Part shown: piece after piece, positions 42,613-51,335 of the stretch
Layout: each line of letters begins with the position of its first letter
How positions within the stretch are numbered: position 1 is the first letter of the stretch
From: an uncultured Anaerolineae bacterium
GTDB taxonomy: Bacteria; Chloroflexota; Anaerolineae; Promineifilales; Promineifilaceae
DNA: 64,000 nucleotides
NCBI GenBank assembly: GCA_905479495.1
Contig: CAJQMR010000010.1
Span: 1-64,000, forward strand
Direction: 5' to 3'
The notes under the pieces: model-generated
What the model saw: only the letters and a program-made list of their open reading frames with translations
Told to the model about the DNA's origin: nothing
The model's database searches: none
Translations under genes and position numbers: made by a program

Positions 42613-44460
42613 ATGAGCGATTCGGCAGGTTCCAACGATTTTTTCACGGTTTTGGGCAATGAGCTTAAACAGCTTTGGCAAGATTTTCGCAATGGTTGGC
42701 GGCAAACGGCCGTTTCCCTGCGTAATGGTCTTCTTCGCCTGAGACGTGCCGAGTTGGACTATGTGGTCCTGGCCATTGGCGGGGCCATGCCAGAGCGGGC
42801 CGAACCGCCGCGCAGCTTCATCGAGCGCCAGCTACCCCTGCCCGATCCCGCCTTTAGCCTGGAAGAATTAAACAAGCGCCTGGCTCGCATCGCCGACGCG
42901 GACAACGTGCGTGGGCTGCTGCTAATATGCAACGGTATCAGCGCCGGTTCAGCCACCATGCAAAACATTCGGCGCTCCCTGGAACGACTCAAAGCGACAG
43001 GTAAAACAGTGGTGATCTTCACCCCGTACCTGGACCTGCGCCATTATTATTTAGCCACCGTCGCTGACCGCATCATCGTACCACCCACAGCCCAATTCGA
43101 AGCGTATGGACTGCATTCCGAAGTGACTTATCTGAAAACAGCCCTAGCGAAGATCGGGGTCGGGCTAGACGCAGTGCAGATTTCGCCCTACAAAACGGCC
43201 GCAAATTCCTTCATCAACGACACCATCACCCCAGAAGAAAAAGAACAGCTCGATTGGCTGCTGGATGATCTGTATGATCAGATTACAGCGGCGATGGCCA
43301 ACGGCCGTAATCTCCCCCAAGCCACCATTCAGGACCTTATGAACCAGGTACCGCTCTCCGCCGAAGACGCCCTGGCTGCCGGGCTGGTGGATGATCTGGC
43401 CTATCAGGATGAACTCGCTTATCTGCTGGCTGAGCCATCCGATGAAGCCGCAGCGGAAAAAGAAGAAGCAGCCGACTCCCCAACCGAGATTGCTGCCGAA
43501 GAAGCACAGGCCGAGCCGGAACGCCCTCAGGCAACTTTGATCGATTGGCCCCGAGCAGAACGCCGCCTGACGGAAAAAGCGCGGCAGCGCAGCCGAAAGT
43601 TTATCGGCGTGGTGAGCCTGGAAGGGCTCATCAACATGGGCAGCAGCCAAAGCCCACCCATCGATTTGCCCATTCCGCTGGTTGGCGGGCAAATGGCCGG
43701 GGAACAAACCGTGGTTTACCTGCTGCGCCAGGCTGAAAAGCTGGATGATATGGCGGGACTCATCCTACACGTTGACTCGCCCGGCGGCTCGGCCCTGGCC
43801 TCAGACCTAATTGCCCGCGAGATTCAGCGATTGAGCCAGAAAAAACCGGTGCTGGCCTACATGGGCAGTTCAGCTACCTCTGGTGGCTACTACGTGAGCG
43901 CCTACGCCCAACACATCATGAGCCAATCGCTTACCATGACTGGCTCCATTGGCGTGGTGGGGTTTCGCCTGCATACCCAAGGGCTATACGACAAAATTGG
44001 GGTCAATCGGGTAAGTTTGGATCGGGGCAGCCGCGCCAGCTTTTTTAATGATACACGGCCGTTCACCCAAGAAGAGCTAGACACGTGGCAAAATCTTATC
44101 ATTCACTCCTACAACCAATTCAAAAGCGTGGTTGCCAAGGGGCGCGATTTGCCCTTTGACGAACTAGATGCCATTTGCTTGGGACGTGTCTGGACAGGAC
44201 AACAGGCGTTAGAGCATCAATTGGTAGACAGCCACGGCGATTTTATCGACGCGGTACACAAAATGGCCGAATTAGCCCAACTGCCCAATCCGGCAACCCA
44301 TGACATTCCTGTGGTGAATCTTTTTGCCAAGACCAGTCGCTATATTACCCCCCAGCCCTTCGACATGGCCGAGGCCTTAACCGACTGGCTGGCACCGGAG
44401 CGCCTGCAAGCATTTAATAACAAACCACTATTCTTATCGCCCTATTTCATCAAAATTTGA
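42613..44460 (+). CDS. sppA: Signal peptide peptidase SppA, long form
   Basis: 615 residues from ATG 42613, with GAGG 8 nt upstream; ATG 42601 is an alternative, and residue numbers below count from it. Two tandem S49 domains as in the 67-kDa SppA. The general-base Lys is K198 in ISPYKTAANSF in the first domain and the nucleophile Ser is S427 in SSATSGGYYVSA in the second. LHVDSPGGSALASDLI and SLTMTGSIGVV are further family blocks. An acidic, Ala/Glu-rich linker (about 278-308) joins the domains. It degrades leftover signal peptides in the membrane. No strong N-terminal membrane helix is seen, unlike E. coli SppA. Confidence 0.9.
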   Translation: MSDSAGSNDFFTVLGNELKQLWQDFRNGWRQTAVSLRNGLLRLRRAELDYVVLAIGGAMPERAEPPRSFIERQLPLPDPAFSLEELNKRLARIADADNVRGLLLICNGISAGSATMQNIRRSLERLKATGKTVVIFTPYLDLRHYYLATVADRIIVPPTAQFEAYGLHSEVTYLKTALAKIGVGLDAVQISPYKTAANSFINDTITPEEKEQLDWLLDDLYDQITAAMANGRNLPQATIQDLMNQVPLSAEDALAAGLVDDLAYQDELAYLLAEPSDEAAAEKEEAADSPTEIAAEEAQAEPERPQATLIDWPRAERRLTEKARQRSRKFIGVVSLEGLINMGSSQSPPIDLPIPLVGGQMAGEQTVVYLLRQAEKLDDMAGLILHVDSPGGSALASDLIAREIQRLSQKKPVLAYMGSSATSGGYYVSAYAQHIMSQSLTMTGSIGVVGFRLHTQGLYDKIGVNRVSLDRGSRASFFNDTRPFTQEELDTWQNLIIHSYNQFKSVVAKGRDLPFDELDAICLGRVWTGQQALEHQLVDSHGDFIDAVHKMAELAQLPNPATHDIPVVNLFAKTSRYITPQPFDMAEALTDWLAPERLQAFNNKPLFLSPYFIKI

Positions 44461-44478
44461 GGTAAAAAGTAGCGTATA

Positions 44479-45093
44479 ATGATGAATACCGAATTTCTTT
44501 TGACATCGCTGATTGTGGTCCTGGTTCCCGGAACAGGCGTCCTTTACACTGTTTCTACTGGACTGGCCCAACGCTGGCGTGCCAGCATCGCTGCTGCCAT
44601 TGGCTGCACATTAGGAATTGTGCCCCATCTAACAGCCAGCATCCTGGGTTTGTCGGCCATTCTTCATATGAGCGCCCTGGTGTTCCAGGTTCTGAAAATT
44701 GTAGGAGCACTTTATTTGCTTTATCTGGCTTGGGGCATGTGGCGCGACACGGGGATGCTCAAGTTTGAACAATCCGACCAAAAGCATAACGCCAGGCAAA
44801 TTGTCCTGAAAGGCATCCTCATCAATATTCTAAACCCGAAACTCACTTTATTTTTCTTTGCCTTTTTACCGCTTTTTGTTTCTGCAGAAGCAAGCTCGCC
44901 TACTCAGCAAATGCTGGGGCTTGGTGTTGTTTTCATGCTGCTAACCTTATTGATCTTCGTCTTATATGGCATCCTGGCCAGTGGCGTCAGTACCTATTTG
45001 CTCAACTCGCCCAAGATTATCAGGCGCGTACAGAAATCATTTGCCCTTGTTTTTGCCGGCCTTGCCGTTCAGCTAGCCTTGAGTGAACGTTAA
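44479..45093 (+). CDS. LysE/RhtB-family amino acid exporter
   Basis: 204 residues with six hydrophobic segments. LVPGTGVLYTVSTGLAQRWRAS is the N-terminal family motif (usually PGP), GALYLLYLAWGMWRD a further conserved block, and GILINILNPKLTLFFFAFLPLFV the central motif. It exports amino acids or similar small metabolites. Two adjacent ATGs make the exact start uncertain by one codon. Confidence 0.9.
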   Translation: MMNTEFLLTSLIVVLVPGTGVLYTVSTGLAQRWRASIAAAIGCTLGIVPHLTASILGLSAILHMSALVFQVLKIVGALYLLYLAWGMWRDTGMLKFEQSDQKHNARQIVLKGILINILNPKLTLFFFAFLPLFVSAEASSPTQQMLGLGVVFMLLTLLIFVLYGILASGVSTYLLNSPKIIRRVQKSFALVFAGLAVQLALSER

Positions 45094-45138
45094 ACTGGAT
45101 CAAATCATTGTTTCGCGGGCGAGGATGTTGGGAATTTC

Positions 45139-45177
45139 CACCCCGTAGGGATGCTTCGCTCTGCTCAGCATGACAAA
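45139..45177. repeat. Single arm of the GTCATGCTGAG element
   Basis: GTAGGGATGCTTCGCTCTGC followed by TCAGCATGACAAAT, related to the arms at 12111-12245 and 60715-60757. Confidence 0.6.
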
Positions 45178-45193
45178 TGTAAAGGGAAAATCT

Positions 45194-46045
45194 ATGACAA
45201 CAACGGCCGTATCTCCCCATCTCAGCAAAAACCTACACATCGACACCAAAGTTGCCGAATTGGTGCTGACCAAATTTCTGGAAAATGAAATCGGTAAGGC
45301 AGGCTTCCAAAAAGCGGTGCTGGGACTGTCCGGCGGGATTGATTCTGCCCTGTCTTGCTACCTAGTGACCAAAGCGCTGGGACCAGAAAACATGCTGGCG
45401 CTGCGCCTGCCCCATCAAGCCTCTTCAGGTGAAAGTTTGGCCCATGCCGATCTGGTCATCGAGGCGCTGGGCATTCGCAGCGAAACGGTGGACATCACCG
45501 GCATGGTGGAAGCGCTAGTTGATGCCTCGCCGGGGATGAGCGCCCATCGCAAAGGCAACGTCATGGCCCGTGCCCGGATGACCGTCATTTTTGACCGCTC
45601 GCTGGCGGAAGGCGCCCTGGTGATTGGCACCAGCAACAAAACAGAACTGATGCTAGGCTATGGCACCATCTTTGGCGATCTGGCCTCAGCCGTGAATCCA
45701 ATTGGCGATTTGTACAAAACACAGGTGCGGCAGCTTTCTCGCGCCCTGGGCGTGCCAGACATCATCATCGACAAAGCGCCTTCAGCCGATCTTATCCCCG
45801 GCCAAACAGACGAAGATGATTTTGGCTTTAGCTACGAACGGGTAGACCAGCTGCTTTACCTGGTGCTGGATGAGCGGTATTCACAGGATGAGGCGGTGGC
45901 AGCGGGGTTTGAACGGCCGTTTGTCGAACAAGTCCTCAAAATGGTGCAGCGCTCTCAATACAAGCGCACCATGCCCATCATCCCTAAATTGAGCGACCGC
46001 TCCATCACACATGACTTCAGGTATTTGCGGGATTGGGGCACATGA
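45194..46045 (+). CDS. nadE: NH3-dependent NAD synthetase
   Basis: 283 residues from ATG 45194, with AAAGGG 7 nt upstream. AVLGLSGGIDSALSCYL is the PP-loop ATP pyrophosphatase motif. GTSNKTELMLGYGTIFGDLASAVNPIGDLYKTQV matches the deamido-NAD and ammonia-site region, and KAPSADLIPGQTDEDDFGFSYERVD the late family block. There is no N-terminal nitrilase domain, so it uses free ammonia or a separate glutaminase. Confidence 0.95.
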   Translation: MTTTAVSPHLSKNLHIDTKVAELVLTKFLENEIGKAGFQKAVLGLSGGIDSALSCYLVTKALGPENMLALRLPHQASSGESLAHADLVIEALGIRSETVDITGMVEALVDASPGMSAHRKGNVMARARMTVIFDRSLAEGALVIGTSNKTELMLGYGTIFGDLASAVNPIGDLYKTQVRQLSRALGVPDIIIDKAPSADLIPGQTDEDDFGFSYERVDQLLYLVLDERYSQDEAVAAGFERPFVEQVLKMVQRSQYKRTMPIIPKLSDRSITHDFRYLRDWGT

Positions 46046-46083
46046 CGAATGGTTAATGGTAAATTGTTAATGGTTAATGGTTG
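46045..46083 (+). repeat. ATGGTTAATGGTAAA direct repeat giving a gene start
   Basis: GAATGGTTAATGGTAAATTG and TTAATGGTTAATGG form short tandem units; they encode the first residues MVNGKLLMVNG of the subtilase. Confidence 0.65.
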
Positions 46084-47644
46084 GGCCGCGCGGTTGGTGA
46101 AGATTGTTGGTGCGGTATTTTTGCTGCTATTTTTGGTGCAGCAGGCGGGGGCAGAGCCGGAGTGGCAGCGCAAGGTAGACCCTTTTTTGCTGGCAGAAGT
46201 GCAGGCCACGCTTGACGGGGAGGATGCGCCGCAGACGGAGTTTTTGGTACGCTTGGCGGTGCAGGCGGATTTGTCGGCAGCGGCGGAAATTGCCGATAAG
46301 ACAGCCAAGGGTACGTATGTCTATGAACAGCTAACGGCCGTTGCCCAGCAAACACAAGCTCCCCTTTTAGCCCAACTGGCGGCGATGGGGGTGGAGGCGG
46401 TACGGCCGTTCTGGATCACCAACATGGTTTGGGTACGGGGCAATTTGGACACCATTGCCATGATGGCCCAGCGCAGCGACGTGGCTTATTTGTACGCCAA
46501 TCCCCGGGTGACGCTAGATGTGTTGCCTGATGGGCCAGAGGTGGGATTTAGCGAAACGGCCGTTAGCGCTATCGAATGGAACATCAGCCACATCCGGGCC
46601 GATCTGGTGTGGGACATAGGTTTCACCGGGCAGGGTGTAGTCATCGGCGGGCAGGACACCGGCTACGATTGGGACCATCCGGCTCTCATCAACCAGTATC
46701 GCGGCTGGGACGGCAGCAGCGCCGACCACAACTTTAACTGGCACGATGCTATCCACGCCAGTAACGCTGACTGTCCAGCAGATTCCCCCCAACCCTGCGA
46801 TGATTACACACATGGCACGCACACAATGGGCATCATGGTAGGCAACGATCTGGCCCCCACAGCCGACGGCTGGCCCAGTGCCGCCGCTAACGCCATCGGT
46901 GTGGCCCCTGGCGCACAATGGATTGGCTGCCGCAACATGAACGACGGCGACGGCACACCTGAAAGTTACACCGAATGTTACGAATGGTTTGTGGCCCCCT
47001 ACCCCCTCGGTGGCAATCCAATGACCGACGGCGATCCCAGCAAAGCGCCGCACGTTATCAACAATTCCTGGGGCTGTCCCCCCAGCGAAAACTGCTTACC
47101 AGACAGTTTAGAGGCAGTAGTGAACAACGTGCGGGCAGCAGGCATCGTGACGGTGCATTCAGCAGGCAATGAAGGATCACTGTGTAACACGGTGCAAAAT
47201 CCTGCGGCGACGTACCCGGCATCATTCACCGTTGGCTCAACGGACATCAATGACAATATCGCTGCCACCAGCAGCCGTGGCCCGTCCACATTTGACGGAG
47301 GTCTCAAACCAGACATCACAGCTCCCGGAGTAAATATTAAATCGGCAATACCCGTTGGTATCTTTAGCTATGGTACCAAGTCAGGGACCAGCATGGCCGG
47401 ACCCCATGTAGCCGGGCTGGTGGCGCTGCTCATCTCGGCGAACCCTTCGCTGGCGGGAGATGTTGATGCGATTGAGGCGATTTTGCGGGAGACGGCCGTT
47501 CCCCTCACAACTTCTCAAGGCTGCGGCAGCGACGGGCCAACAGATGTGCCCAATAACGTGTATGGTTACGGCCGTATCGACGCCCTCGCCCCCATCCTGG
47601 AACAGTTCCCCCTAAAACTATACTTGCCATTTTCCGTCAGGTAG
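46049..47644 (+). CDS. Secreted S8 serine peptidase (subtilase)
   Basis: 531 residues with a signal peptide (VKIVGAVFLLLFLVQQAGA) and a propeptide to about 175. The triad is D203 in GGQDTGYDWDHP, H255 in THGTHTMG and S448 in SGTSMAGPH, with oxyanion Asn in INNSWG. The first 11 residues derive from a simple repeat, so the true start may be the second Met at residue 8. The C-terminus ends LKLYLPFSVR, a short hydrophobic-Pro-Arg tail that resembles the end of the unrelated secreted protein at 51336-53192. Confidence 0.93.
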   Translation: MVNGKLLMVNGWAARLVKIVGAVFLLLFLVQQAGAEPEWQRKVDPFLLAEVQATLDGEDAPQTEFLVRLAVQADLSAAAEIADKTAKGTYVYEQLTAVAQQTQAPLLAQLAAMGVEAVRPFWITNMVWVRGNLDTIAMMAQRSDVAYLYANPRVTLDVLPDGPEVGFSETAVSAIEWNISHIRADLVWDIGFTGQGVVIGGQDTGYDWDHPALINQYRGWDGSSADHNFNWHDAIHASNADCPADSPQPCDDYTHGTHTMGIMVGNDLAPTADGWPSAAANAIGVAPGAQWIGCRNMNDGDGTPESYTECYEWFVAPYPLGGNPMTDGDPSKAPHVINNSWGCPPSENCLPDSLEAVVNNVRAAGIVTVHSAGNEGSLCNTVQNPAATYPASFTVGSTDINDNIAATSSRGPSTFDGGLKPDITAPGVNIKSAIPVGIFSYGTKSGTSMAGPHVAGLVALLISANPSLAGDVDAIEAILRETAVPLTTSQGCGSDGPTDVPNNVYGYGRIDALAPILEQFPLKLYLPFSVR

Positions 47645-47740
47645 CCCAATGCTGAAACAAATTTATTATCCCGTTAAAACTTTCTTGCATTGAGCAAATC
47701 CGGTAAAATCCCAGCAGGAAGAGAAACAAAGCCGCAGATG

Positions 47741-47829
47741 GCGCAAGATGCGCTCGCAGATTTCGCAGATTTCTTTTTCTTTCCTCTGTGAACCTCTGTG
47801 TTTCCTCTGCGTAACTCCGTGTTCCTCTT
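47741..47829. repeat. CGCAGATT and CCTCTGTG simple repeats
   Basis: CGCAGATTTCGCAGATTTC is followed by CCTCTGTGAACCTCTGTG and CCTCTGCGTAACTCCGTG units. It fills the gap before the gene at 47844. Confidence 0.65.
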
Positions 47830-47843
47830 CATGAGGAGAAAAA

Positions 47844-48758
47844 ATGAAACGTGCCGTAAGCGTCAGTTTAGGTAGTTCCGAACGAGACAAAAAAGTAGAA
47901 GTTGAGCTGCTCGGCGAGCGCGTCAGCGTAGAGCGGCGCGGCACCGATGGCGACATCGCCAAAGCCACCGCCCTCTTCACCGAGCTGGATGGCCAGGTCG
48001 ATTGCCTGGGCGTGGGCGGTATCGATTTGTGGGTAAAGATGGACGATAAAACGTGGAACATCTCTGCGGCTCACAAATTAATTAAAGGCGTCAAACAAAC
48101 ACCTGTGGTAGACGGCAGCGGGCTAAAAAACACGCTGGAAGCCCAGGCGGCTCAAACGCTAGTGGCTGAGCTAGGCGCTGGCTACGCGCAAGGACGTATC
48201 TTACTCACCGCCGCCATCGACCGGTATGGCATGACCAAATCGTTTGTGGCCCAGGGATACGAGATTGTTTACGGCGACTTGATGTTTGCCCTGGGCATCC
48301 CCATCCCCATTCGCAAATTTAGCACATTCCAGATCGTGGCCAAGCTGCTGGCCGCTCCGGCTACCAAGCTGCCCATCAGCGTGCTTTATCCCACGGGTGA
48401 GAAGCAAGACATGATCATCCCCAAATTCAGTAACTGGTATGAGTGGGCTACGGTTATTGGCGGCGACTGTCATTACATCAAGCGGCACATGCCGGATGAT
48501 CTGAGTGGCAAGGTGATCGTAACCAACACGACCACACCCAAAGATATGCAAATGTTCAAAGATCGTGGCGTGACCCATGTGCTCACCACCACACCCGTGC
48601 TGGACGGCCGTTCCTTTGGCACCAACATGATGGAAGCGGCGCTAACGGCCGTTTCTGGCAAAAATCGCCCGCTCACCGACGCTGAACTTAGTGAAATGCT
48701 GACCGAACTCAAGTTAAAACCAACCGTTCATAATCTGGAGGATTACAAAAGCGCGTGA
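47844..48758 (+). CDS. Quinate/shikimate-dehydrogenase-like protein, function uncertain
   Basis: 304 residues with GAGGAG 6 nt before the ATG. An internal stretch VIVTNTTTPKDMQMFKDRGVTHVLTTTPVLDGRSFGTNMMEA and an earlier VDCLGVGGIDLWV recall proteins annotated as quinate 5-dehydrogenases in related genomes; I cannot name a catalytic motif with certainty. It overlaps the following nucleotidyltransferase gene (GTGA), so the two probably work in one pathway. Confidence 0.55.
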   Translation: MKRAVSVSLGSSERDKKVEVELLGERVSVERRGTDGDIAKATALFTELDGQVDCLGVGGIDLWVKMDDKTWNISAAHKLIKGVKQTPVVDGSGLKNTLEAQAAQTLVAELGAGYAQGRILLTAAIDRYGMTKSFVAQGYEIVYGDLMFALGIPIPIRKFSTFQIVAKLLAAPATKLPISVLYPTGEKQDMIIPKFSNWYEWATVIGGDCHYIKRHMPDDLSGKVIVTNTTTPKDMQMFKDRGVTHVLTTTPVLDGRSFGTNMMEAALTAVSGKNRPLTDAELSEMLTELKLKPTVHNLEDYKSA

Positions 48759-49537
48759 CAACTATTAACTGCGTCATCCTGGCAGGCGGTCTCCCTCAAC
48801 CAGGTGAACCGTTGTACGAAATGACTCAAGGCAAAAGCAAGGCACTGTTAGACATGAACGGCCGTACCATGCTGGAATGTGTCGTCGATGCCCTGCAAAA
48901 CGCGGAAACCATCGGCGAAATCGTTGTGGTGGGGCTTGGTAGCGATTTGGGCATGACCTTTCAAAAGCCTGTTTACCATGTAACCGACCAGGGCAGCCTG
49001 CTCAAAAACACCCTGGCAGGCGTTGCTAAACTGCGCGAACTGCATCCAGAAACCAATCTGATGCTCATTTGCTCCACCGATATCCCCACCATCACCCCCG
49101 CTATCATAGATGATTTCATTGAAAAGTGTGCGCCGTACGATAAAGGGATCGTATACAATTTTGTCGATAAACAGACGCTAGAAGCCCGCTTCCCCCATTC
49201 CAATCGCACCTACGTCAAGCTCAAGGATGGGCTAATTGCCGGTGGCGATATGACCCTTATTCAAGCGGATTTAACAGATCATAATCGGGATATTTGGGAA
49301 GCACTAAGCAATGCCCGTAAACATGCCTGGCAGTTGGCTCGCATCATTGGGTTCCGCTTTATGATCAAATTTTTGCTGCGCCAGCTCACCTTTGCCGATA
49401 TTGAAGCCGTGACGGAACGAATCACGGGTCGCCCTGCTCAGATCATGCTCAATCCCCACGCAGAAATCGCTATGGATGCTGATAAGCCAGAGCAGGTCCT
49501 GCTGCTGCGGGCAGACATTGAACAGCGTGAAAAGTAG
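48755..49537 (+). CDS. MobA-like nucleotidyltransferase
   Basis: 260 residues from GTG 48755, overlapping the previous stop by 4 bp. INCVILAGGLPQPG is the NTP-transferase N-terminal motif, GKSKALLDMNGRTMLE contains the substrate Lys, and LMLICSTDIPTITPAIIDDF the metal Asp. The C-terminal half is unusual for MobA. It could activate a sugar phosphate or an alcohol phosphate made by the coupled upstream gene; the substrate is unknown. Confidence 0.78.
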   Translation: MTTINCVILAGGLPQPGEPLYEMTQGKSKALLDMNGRTMLECVVDALQNAETIGEIVVVGLGSDLGMTFQKPVYHVTDQGSLLKNTLAGVAKLRELHPETNLMLICSTDIPTITPAIIDDFIEKCAPYDKGIVYNFVDKQTLEARFPHSNRTYVKLKDGLIAGGDMTLIQADLTDHNRDIWEALSNARKHAWQLARIIGFRFMIKFLLRQLTFADIEAVTERITGRPAQIMLNPHAEIAMDADKPEQVLLLRADIEQREK

Positions 49538-49546
49538 ATTGTTTCT

Positions 49547-50020
49547 GTGGTAGAAATTATTGAAGGGAAACGTGTCGGGAAGCAGGGACGGATAGCTGTT
49601 GGGTGCTCAGCGGCCGTTTTTAATGACCAACAGAAAATTCTACTCATCCGACGGGCAGATAATGGCATGTGGGCTGTACCGGGTGGCTACATGGAAGCTG
49701 GGGAAAGCCTGACCGAAGCCTGTGCTCGTGAAGTATTGGAGGAAACTGGACTCACTGTTCAAGTTCAGCGCCTCATCAGTGTTTACACTAATCCGCATCT
49801 TTTGCTAAAGTATCCTGACGGCAATCGTTGGCAATTAGTCGTGTTACATTTTGCGGCAAAGCCAATCAGTGACGAATTAAGAACGAGCAATGAATCAACT
49901 GAAGTACAGTTCTTTTCCGAGGTTGAAGCTCAAGACTTGAAAATGAATCCTTTCGACCAACTGCGAATTTCAGATGCTTTTACCGCTCAACAAAAGACAC
50001 TGATTCGAGATGAGTTTTGA
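49547..50020 (+). CDS. Nudix hydrolase
   Basis: 157 residues from GTG 49547. The Nudix box GGYMEAGESLTEACAREVLEETGL fits Gx5Ex7REUxEExGU completely. It hydrolyses nucleoside diphosphate derivatives. It is AT-richer than its neighbours, with no ACGGCCGT, and may have been acquired. Confidence 0.92.
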   Translation: MVEIIEGKRVGKQGRIAVGCSAAVFNDQQKILLIRRADNGMWAVPGGYMEAGESLTEACAREVLEETGLTVQVQRLISVYTNPHLLLKYPDGNRWQLVVLHFAAKPISDELRTSNESTEVQFFSEVEAQDLKMNPFDQLRISDAFTAQQKTLIRDEF

Positions 50021-50084
50021 ATAGCTCATATTATTGCAAGCAATGTTACAAAGTTTTTACAGGGGTAGTCAGAGAAAAACTAAA

Positions 50085-50141
50085 AGTGAAAATTGTAAAA
50101 GCTCACTTTTTACTTTTCACTTATCACTTTTTACTTCTCTT
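50085..50141. repeat. AAAAGT/ACTTTT simple repeat
   Basis: AAAAGTGAAAATTGTAAAAG, then ACTTTTTACTTTTCACTTAT and CACTTTTTACTTC. It can fold as a hairpin after the Nudix gene. Confidence 0.75.
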
Positions 50142-50167
50142 GATTTCCCCCAAAATTGGACCAACAC

Positions 50168-51187
50168 ATGAACCATAAATTTGTCGCCATTGAAGGCGTT
50201 ATTGGTGTGGGCAAGACCACATTGACCCGACTGCTGCAAAGTAAGTTTGAGAATGCCAGTGTGCTATTAGAAGTGTTTGAAGAAAATCCGTTTTTGGCCG
50301 GTTTTTATAAGGATCGGGCGCAGTTGGCTTTCCAAACGCAGCTTTTCTTTTTGCTCAGCCGCTACCACCAACAACATGAAGCCGTACCAGCAGCGCTGCG
50401 CCAGGGAATGCTCATTTCCGACTATACTTTTGCCAAGGATGAACTGTTTGCCTGGCTCAACCTGAAGGACGATGAGCTGGCCATGTACGGTCGTGTTCAC
50501 GCCGCCCTCGGTGAAAAAATCCCCAAACCTGACCTCATCGTTTACCTGCAAGCAGACCATGACGTGATCATGCGCCGCATTGCCTTGCGGGATCGGCCGT
50601 ATGAGCGGGACATGGACCCAGAATATATTCGCAAGCTGGCCGCCGCCTACGAGGCCTGGTTAAGCAATGTGCAAGACATAACCATTCTCACTATTGATGT
50701 CAACAACCTGGATTATCTCTCTGATCCAGATGATCTGGACCATGTGGCAGATCTAATCGAGCGAACACTGGCCGAACAGGCACCTGGCAGCCCCCCGGTA
50801 AATGCCCCGCTGGCCCTGTTGCAAAACGGCCGTCTACCCGATTTCCAAAGCTTCCACCGCCAGCTAGACAGCAGCAAAGGGTTCGATCCTGATCTCTTTT
50901 TCAACTATATCTTGCTCACGGAAGAAGTAGGGGAAGTGGCCAGTGAACTGGTTAAAATTTGGGGAGAGACAAAACAGTTAGTGGGAGACGGCCGTTCCAC
51001 CACCGAAGCCCATCAACTTGCCCTGGACAAACACCGCGCCACACTGCGCAGCGAACTGGCCGATTTACTGGCCTACACGCTCAAGTTAGCCAACTATGCC
51101 GGCATCGATCTGGAAAACGCGTACCTGGAAAAGATGCAGAAAAATATCGGCCGTAGCTGGCCCAAAGAACGCACCCTGCCATCATGA
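50168..51187 (+). CDS. Deoxynucleoside kinase fused to a MazG-like pyrophosphohydrolase
   Basis: 339 residues from ATG 50168; a TTG 12 nt upstream is also open. The first 205 or so residues are a deoxynucleoside kinase: P-loop EGVIGVGKTTLTRLL, the LISDYTFAKDELFAW region for the DRS-like motif, and the LID Arg segment IALRDRPYERDM. The last 110 or so are an all-alpha NTP pyrophosphatase of the MazG type: LLTEEVGEVASELVKIWGE and LRSELADLLAYTLKLANYAG give the ExxE and ExxD metal motifs. One chain may thus both make dNMPs and cleave non-canonical dNTPs. Confidence 0.85.
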   Translation: MNHKFVAIEGVIGVGKTTLTRLLQSKFENASVLLEVFEENPFLAGFYKDRAQLAFQTQLFFLLSRYHQQHEAVPAALRQGMLISDYTFAKDELFAWLNLKDDELAMYGRVHAALGEKIPKPDLIVYLQADHDVIMRRIALRDRPYERDMDPEYIRKLAAAYEAWLSNVQDITILTIDVNNLDYLSDPDDLDHVADLIERTLAEQAPGSPPVNAPLALLQNGRLPDFQSFHRQLDSSKGFDPDLFFNYILLTEEVGEVASELVKIWGETKQLVGDGRSTTEAHQLALDKHRATLRSELADLLAYTLKLANYAGIDLENAYLEKMQKNIGRSWPKERTLPS

Positions 51188-51335
51188 CGTAGCTCCTTCC
51201 AAAACTTGATAAACGTCAGTGAAATTACTGCTTTCAGTCATTGATCATTGGCTTTGCCTGCCGATAAAGTATTAAAGTCCGGTAAATCTTGTGCCAAGCT
51301 GCGTGGTTTATTCAATCATTTAAGGAGGAACTAAC

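Noticed and set aside
44492..44600. TATAAT overlapping the LysE start as a promoter
   Set aside because: The hexamer at about 44475 overlaps the start codon itself, so it cannot give an mRNA containing that ATG.
46514..47053. 179-codon minus-strand frame opposite the subtilase
   Set aside because: Antisense to the catalytic domain, with no features of its own.
47666..48061. 131-codon minus-strand frame before the gene at 47844
   Set aside because: It is made of repeat sequence and the antisense of the next gene.
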